Made by a program: the position numbers and the translations under genes. Shown piece after piece: positions 59,946 through 64,000 of a stretch of DNA of 64,000 nt (position 1 is its first letter; each line of letters begins with the position of its first letter). The notes under the pieces are model-generated. The model made no database searches, was not told where the DNA came from, and saw only the letters and a program-made list of their open reading frames with translations. This DNA is from Papaver somniferum (Eukaryota; Streptophyta; Magnoliopsida; Ranunculales; Papaveraceae), in contig NC_039359.1 in assembly GCF_003573695.1 (NCBI RefSeq), positions 156,294,210 to 156,358,209 on the forward strand, written 5' to 3'.

Positions 59946-61000
59946 CTGAAAAGGAATACCCTGTCCAGGAACTACATTTTTCTTCTCAAGAACCACCACT
60001 GTCTTTCCAACAACATCAAGGTACGAGTTACTTGTCTGCGAGAATTCCACAAAGATATAATGTTTCAGATATGGGTAATCGAGTGAGTACATTTCTCGTG
60101 TTTTCAACAAAAATACACAAATGTTCCAGCTGCTCTAAACAATAAGTCAGTAATACTATGCAAGAGAAGAAATACCTCGAGATGTTGCTCAACAGGAAAA
60201 GGAACCATAGATGATAGATCTTTTGATCCCTTGGGAAGCACCATCTGATGCATAATGTATAATAAAATCAACTGGTATATAAAACATGTAATTGTACATC
60301 TTTCATTTCCATATCACTTAATAGATAATGGACAAAAGGAACCAATAATAATAAAATTAAGAGTCTAACACAACTATGATATTATTTTGTACCTTCATGG
60401 TAAAATTTTCAACCACGGTATTAACAAGGGGACATCCGAAAGTGAAATTAAGGCAACCCTTACCATCAGCTGACAAGAAAAGTAAGTCCTCCCATTGTAG
60501 TCCATACCCAATAACAAAAGTGGCTTTCCATCCTCCAAACAATGGATAACGTGGCTCAATTTCAAGCTCGGACTGTAGCAGAAAATTCCAGTTAAGAGTA
60601 ATTTATTAAAGAATCCAATGAGACAATTTCTTAGTAAGAAATTTGTGCAGTACATGTAAGCTGTTTAAAAAAAAATTGAATTACTAGTGCGCAAGTGTGA
60701 TGTTGAGATGTTCCCAATCCCATCGCGATAGTAGACTGAGTGACCTCGAGGGGGAAGTCTTGCAATTAGCTGCATAAATGAAGATACACCGCTAATCAAT
60801 GTCCTACATTGATATTCAACTCTCGTAAAAGACTCAACCTTATTGATGTTCCTTAACATGATAAGGTGATAAAATAATAGCACTATCACGGAAAGACACC
60901 AAGTGTGGTTCTGATTGACTGATCTCTTCAGGAAATGGTTCCAACGAACGTTTTCGTGCATAAACTCTTGCCCACAATATATTGCAGGCAGTGCCTAAAT
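59946..61000 (-). pseudogene. captured fragment of OST1/ribophorin I (oligosaccharyltransferase subunit)
   Basis: Minus-strand exons with good splice sites match plant ribophorin I, the ER-membrane subunit of the oligosaccharyltransferase that N-glycosylates proteins. About 60842-60970: RKRSLEPFPEEISQSEPHLV. 60685-60839: VESFTRVEYQCRTLISGVSS, ARLPPRGHSVYYRDGIGNIS. 60393-60572: SELEIEPRYPLFGGWKATFV, IGYGLQWEDLLFLSADGKGC. 60176-60244: MVLPKGSKDLSSMVPFPVEQ. 59946-60035: SNSYLDVVGKTVVVLEKKNV. Exon order is normal, but a block between SPYHVKEHQ and VESFTRV (roughly 60 residues in the family) is missing, a stop follows KEHQ, and both the N-terminal half and the C-terminal membrane segment are absent. 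Confidence 0.86.
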
Positions 61001-62379
61001 GAATAAAATAGTAGTCATCAGTATTAGAAAAAATCACAACTCCTTATCAAGATAAATCAAGGTATCGAACTATAAACTCAGTCATCAACCAAAACAACAA
61101 AATTTTGAAATAAGATGAGTTGTTCAGTCAAACATGAACAAGAACTTGATCATTTGGAAAAGTTGTCAAAATCCAATCACTCATCAGAATAATAAGATCT
61201 TAATTTTGTAAAACATAGATTGCCAATCCCCACTTTAAGGTTTCATTTACAAACAAACAATCAAGTTAAAAGATTCAACAACAAAAAAGTAGATAATCAA
61301 AAAACCTGTAGAAATTTGCAACTGAGAGAGTGTAAAACACATGAATCAAAAATGAATCCTTACAAAATGATATTGAACAAAAAAAACTGAGTAAAATAAT
61401 TGAAATTAAAAATCAAAAATGAAATTTATACCTTCCGAGGAGGTACAGGAGGAGGAATAGAAATTAGGGTTTCTAGTTCTCTAATCTCTCCCTCTTCTAC
61501 ATGGACGTCTGTTCCCAAGCTTTTCATTTCCGCTCCAACTTTCACAGACCGCTAGACGTTGCTGGAGCATCTGGATAGTCCAGCTCCCTTAACCTTACTT
61601 CCACTTCACTGACCTCCTACTTTCCCCCTAACCCCTCTCAAAATGCCATATCATCTTCTTCTTGTTATCTAACAAAAATCAACAAATAAACACAGAATTA
61701 TATAAACCCCAACATACCCATTTTCCCTAAACCCTGTAAAAACACTCTACAAGTATTGAATTTCTTAAAAAATTAAAAAATTGTAAGTACAAAAAAATAG
61801 TACCCGATTTAGACTCCTTTCCTTGGCACTTGAGTAAAATAGGTTTGTACTCAAAAGCCCTCAAGTTCTGAACTGCTGTGAAAAAATATCAGGAAAGTAG
61901 AATATGAATTAGGGTATAACCAAAAAATGTTATACAAAACTCACTATCATGAAGAAATCAAAAATTGCAAAGATCAAAAATTGAAATCAAAAATTTCAAT
62001 ACCAAGCAGAGAAACAAATCCTCAGAAAAATTAAATCGTAGAAAATAAACAGAATTTATTAAAATCCTAGATTTGAAAAATAAAGGGTTTTTTTGTTCTC
62101 ACCTTGTAAGATACATCTTGTTTAACCTCTTAAACAATCTGCAGAGAAAACCCACAAATTAATCAGTGAGGTGCAGATCTCCAAAAACAGATATTACAGA
62201 AAAAAATAATCAGAAAATGATAGTAAAGACAGGTGAGATAAGAAAAATTAAGGTTTATACCTGTTGATTTTCGAGAGAGAAAGTTAGGGATTTCTGATTA
62301 TGATGATAAAACATGAAGATAGGATTTTGGTAGTTGTTGATGAAGATAAAAGGATGTTGAAATAGAAGTAGTTTAGAAG
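61001..62379. other. CACTA interior without a recognised gene
   Basis: A+T-rich, with a GC-richer leader-like stretch at 61435-61650 on the minus strand that could be a captured promoter or 5' UTR upstream of the OST1 fragment. Nothing coding is supported. Confidence 0.4.
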
Positions 62380-62601
62380 ATGGAGATACCTAAAGTAAAA
62401 GTTGCAGCAAGTTCATCTCTGATGAAGAACTTGGAGATGAAGAAGTTGGAGAAGAAATGGATAAGAGTAGTGAGTGTGAAGAGGAGAAAGATGAGGCGCA
62501 TCTACAAGGAGAACGAAGGTATTTTTATCCTCGATAATAATGAGGTCTCTTCTTCACGATCCATCCATTCATCTCATCTCAATCAATGGCTCAAATCTTA
62601 A
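62380..62601 (+). CDS. short basic protein frame in the CACTA element, unrecognised
   Basis: 73 codons: MEIPKVKVAASSSLMKNLEM, then a Lys/Arg-rich segment (KKWIRVVSVKRRKMRRIY) and a Ser/His-rich tail, preceded by a purine-rich leader. It could be the first exon of another captured gene or chance. No homolog is recognised. Confidence 0.25.
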   Translation: MEIPKVKVAASSSLMKNLEMKKLEKKWIRVVSVKRRKMRRIYKENEGIFILDNNEVSSSRSIHSSHLNQWLKS

Positions 62602-62849
62602 GCATCTCCAGCCGTTCATCATACATCTGAAAGAGTAACTACAGCGTACGCCTACGTGTCTCTGAATCGGAGTTCCAAAAAGGATAAAAGGGTAAATAAA
62701 TTTTGTTATTCTGAGACTGCTTATTAAGCTCTCGGATGTGGTCCGGTTTTTTATTATATCAGAGACTGCTATCTATGGTCGGCGGTCCAACTACCGTTAG
62801 TGAGGGTTTCGGATGTGGGTTGCTAAACACCCATTATCCACTAGTGATA

Positions 62850-63144
62850 TGGTCCCTTCTCTTTATTTCTATTTTTGTTTTTTCCGATGATTACCATCGA
62901 TTTCTCTGTAATTACTCAGTGTTGTTGGTATCAATGATTCTTATCATTGTCCCCTTTCTTTTTTTGGGTTTTGCGATTGTTACAGTCACTTTGAATGATA
63001 ACTTTTCTCTTTTTGCTCCGGCTGTGAGGTTTTTCCGCCATTGTTTCCGGATGTTCTTGCCGGTGTATGTCTGTTAGTATGGCTTTTATTTACTTTGTTA
63101 GACATTGTCCTAACTTCTTTTTCTCTGTTTTGCTTTTTTATCAG
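62850..63144 (+). other. intron of the G antisense gene
   Basis: Continuation of the host gene after the CACTA element: T-rich intron-like sequence with no coding character, ending in TTTTTTATCAG at 63144 before the next exon. Confidence 0.45.
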
Positions 63145-63914
63145 CCCTGGAAAAGCTCCGATCAGAAATCCCAGTTCTGAGCGTATCTTCGGCCTGTCTG
63201 ATGAGGCGTTTTTGGAATCGGCGAGGGTCAGACATCGCCTCCATAGATTTGATATTTCTTTTGCTACTCCAGAGAAGCAGCTTAGTGTTCTTTCCAAGGA
63301 CCTTTTCGAGAAGTACTCATGTGGTCCTACTGAGATCATAGTTTCAGTGGGTCAACTTGACGCCGTCCTTCGTTTTCCTCTGTACTTTCCGTTAAATCCT
63401 TTCCAGTACAAGATTTTATGCAAGCTTAATCCTCATCGATCCATTTATCAACCCAATGGTAACTTTTATCGGATCGCCCGAGAGTGTAATCGCCGAAGCC
63501 AAGGCAAGGTTACCCAGCACGAGTTGAATCAGTTCGTTCCTGCTCAAAAGGAATTATACTCTTATGATACTTTCGTGGAGAACTATTGGTGTCACCAGTC
63601 CGATACCTATGATGGCTTTGGAGTTTGAATTTCTAGGTCTCGGAAGAGCGCCCAAGATTCTTCGTATATGTCCGACTTGGACCCCCTTGTTGCTACCCAG
63701 CGTACGCTTTGCAAGACTCATGATCCCAAGTGGCCTGTTGCTCCTATTCGAATTATAGGTCCATATATTTATGGTTGGGATGAGATTGGTAATGTTTTTC
63801 CTTGCATTGCTGAGATGCATGCTGATCTGCCTGCTTATAGGCCTTGGGAGCTTAGATGGGTTATCCCTCGTAGGCGTTTGTCTCAATATGCTCAGACTTC
63901 TGAGGATGCTAAGG
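63145..63914 (+). pseudogene. main exon of the G antisense gene (plant transposon-protein-like domain)
   Basis: After the AG at 63143-63144, the frame reads PGKAPIRNPSSERIFGLSDE, ..., VGQLDAVLRFPLYFPLNPFQ, HRSIYQPNGNFYRIARECNR, VTQHELNQFVPAQKELYSYD. The pattern of a short hydrophobic RFPLxxPLxPF segment followed by a PNGNFYRI-like stretch resembles the 'putative plant transposon protein' domain found in Tat/gypsy-associated ORFs. That is from memory and moderately uncertain. A TGA at 63626-63628 interrupts it, but the same frame continues (SDLDPLVATQRTLCKTHDPK, APIRIIGPYIYGWDEIGN, LPAYRPWELRWVIPRRRLSQ) to a donor AAG-GTAAGA at 63914. The rest is outside the window. Confidence 0.6.
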
Positions 63915-64000
63915 TAAGAAATACTGTCTTAATGTTTTGACGTATATGTGTATACCTTCCCCCTGTTTGTTGCCTTAGCACCAAAGTTTTTGTGTTTTTG

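Larger units (their letters stand above)
57255..62846. mobile_element. Pack-CACTA DNA transposon (non-autonomous) with captured host gene fragments
   Basis: Ends: left CACTAGTGGAAAACAG, right (reverse complement) CACTAGTGGATAATGG, 13 of 16 matching and starting with the diagnostic CACTA. A 3-bp TSD ATA flanks it (57252-57254, 62847-62849), as expected for the superfamily. Sub-terminal repeats include GACCCTTAGCCGTG, which occurs twice (57369 and 57424), and GTCTCTGATA near both ends. No transposase-like frame was found in the 5.6 kb. Instead it contains fragments of cystathionine beta-lyase and of OST1/ribophorin I on the minus strand, so it is a gene-capturing derivative. Confidence 0.88.
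56157..64000 (-). mobile_element. Tat-like gypsy element G (3' end), continuing beyond the window
   Basis: An LTR (56157-56920) followed on its right by a plus-strand spliced gene, the same layout as the 3' LTR and antisense gene of F. The ACGTGGTTCGGC motif in the LTR has the same orientation as in the minus-oriented elements E and copia II, which supports a minus orientation. The pol region should lie right of 64000. The CACTA element 57255-62846 interrupts it. Confidence 0.6.

Noticed and set aside
61041..61440. Possible further OST1 exons upstream
   Set aside because: The sequence is A+T-rich and no OST1 N-terminal motif could be read in any minus frame.
57255..62846. Autonomous CACTA with transposase
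   Set aside because: No frame longer than about 100 codons has transposase motifs; the interior is captured host sequence and A+T-rich filler.

Overview
The window reads as nuclear DNA of a flowering plant, probably a eudicot. Reasons: genes are split by GT-AG introns, the A+T content is high, and most of the sequence is LTR retrotransposons of plant lineages (Sirevirus/Maximus-type and other Ty1-copia, Tat-like Ty3-gypsy), plus one CACTA DNA transposon. The species cannot be read from the sequence; a Papaveraceae-like genome is only a hunch. I found no gene that is clearly intact and functional. The host genes that can be recognised are decayed or interrupted copies.

Layout. (1) 1-9.6 kb: minus-strand fragments of a KH-domain RNA-binding protein gene (131-463), a truncated Ty1-copia remnant (4.74-6.56 kb, plus strand), and a seven-exon KDSB (CMP-KDO synthetase) pseudogene (6716-9086, minus). 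(2) 9.6-17.6 kb: an unrecognised minus-strand coiled-coil gene built on a 14-residue repeat. One exon is split by a copia element (11000-16176) with near-identical LTRs and a TTCTC target-site duplication (TSD). (3) 18-27.8 kb: Sirevirus-like element A, with a truncated 3' LTR, gag remnants and a complete 2.5 kb 5' LTR, interrupted by a truncated gypsy piece E (gag plus LTR). (4) 27.9-54.7 kb: a three-level nest. Sirevirus-like element B (TSD TGAAG) has element C (TSD TACTT) in its 3' LTR. C in turn has a Tat-like gypsy element F (TSD AACAC) in its 5' LTR. B and C carry gag-derived sequence but no recognisable pol. F carries PR-RT-RNase H-INT on the minus strand and a multi-exon coiled-coil gene on the opposite strand. 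(5) 54.7-64 kb: unrecognised flank, then the LTR and antisense gene of another Tat-like element G that runs off the window. G is interrupted by a 5.6 kb CACTA element (57255-62846, TSD ATA) that has captured fragments of an OST1/ribophorin I gene and of a cystathionine beta-lyase gene.

The most interesting points are the Pack-CACTA with two captured host genes, the spliced antisense coiled-coil genes inside the Tat-like elements, the paired GTAYGCRTAC palindromes in the Sirevirus-like LTRs, and a short motif (ACGTGGTTCGGC, then a CCTACGTCCACGG-like stretch) shared by LTRs of unrelated families. Element boundaries were placed by reading TSDs and TG...CA termini by eye. Homology calls rest on recognised protein motifs and were not checked by database search.
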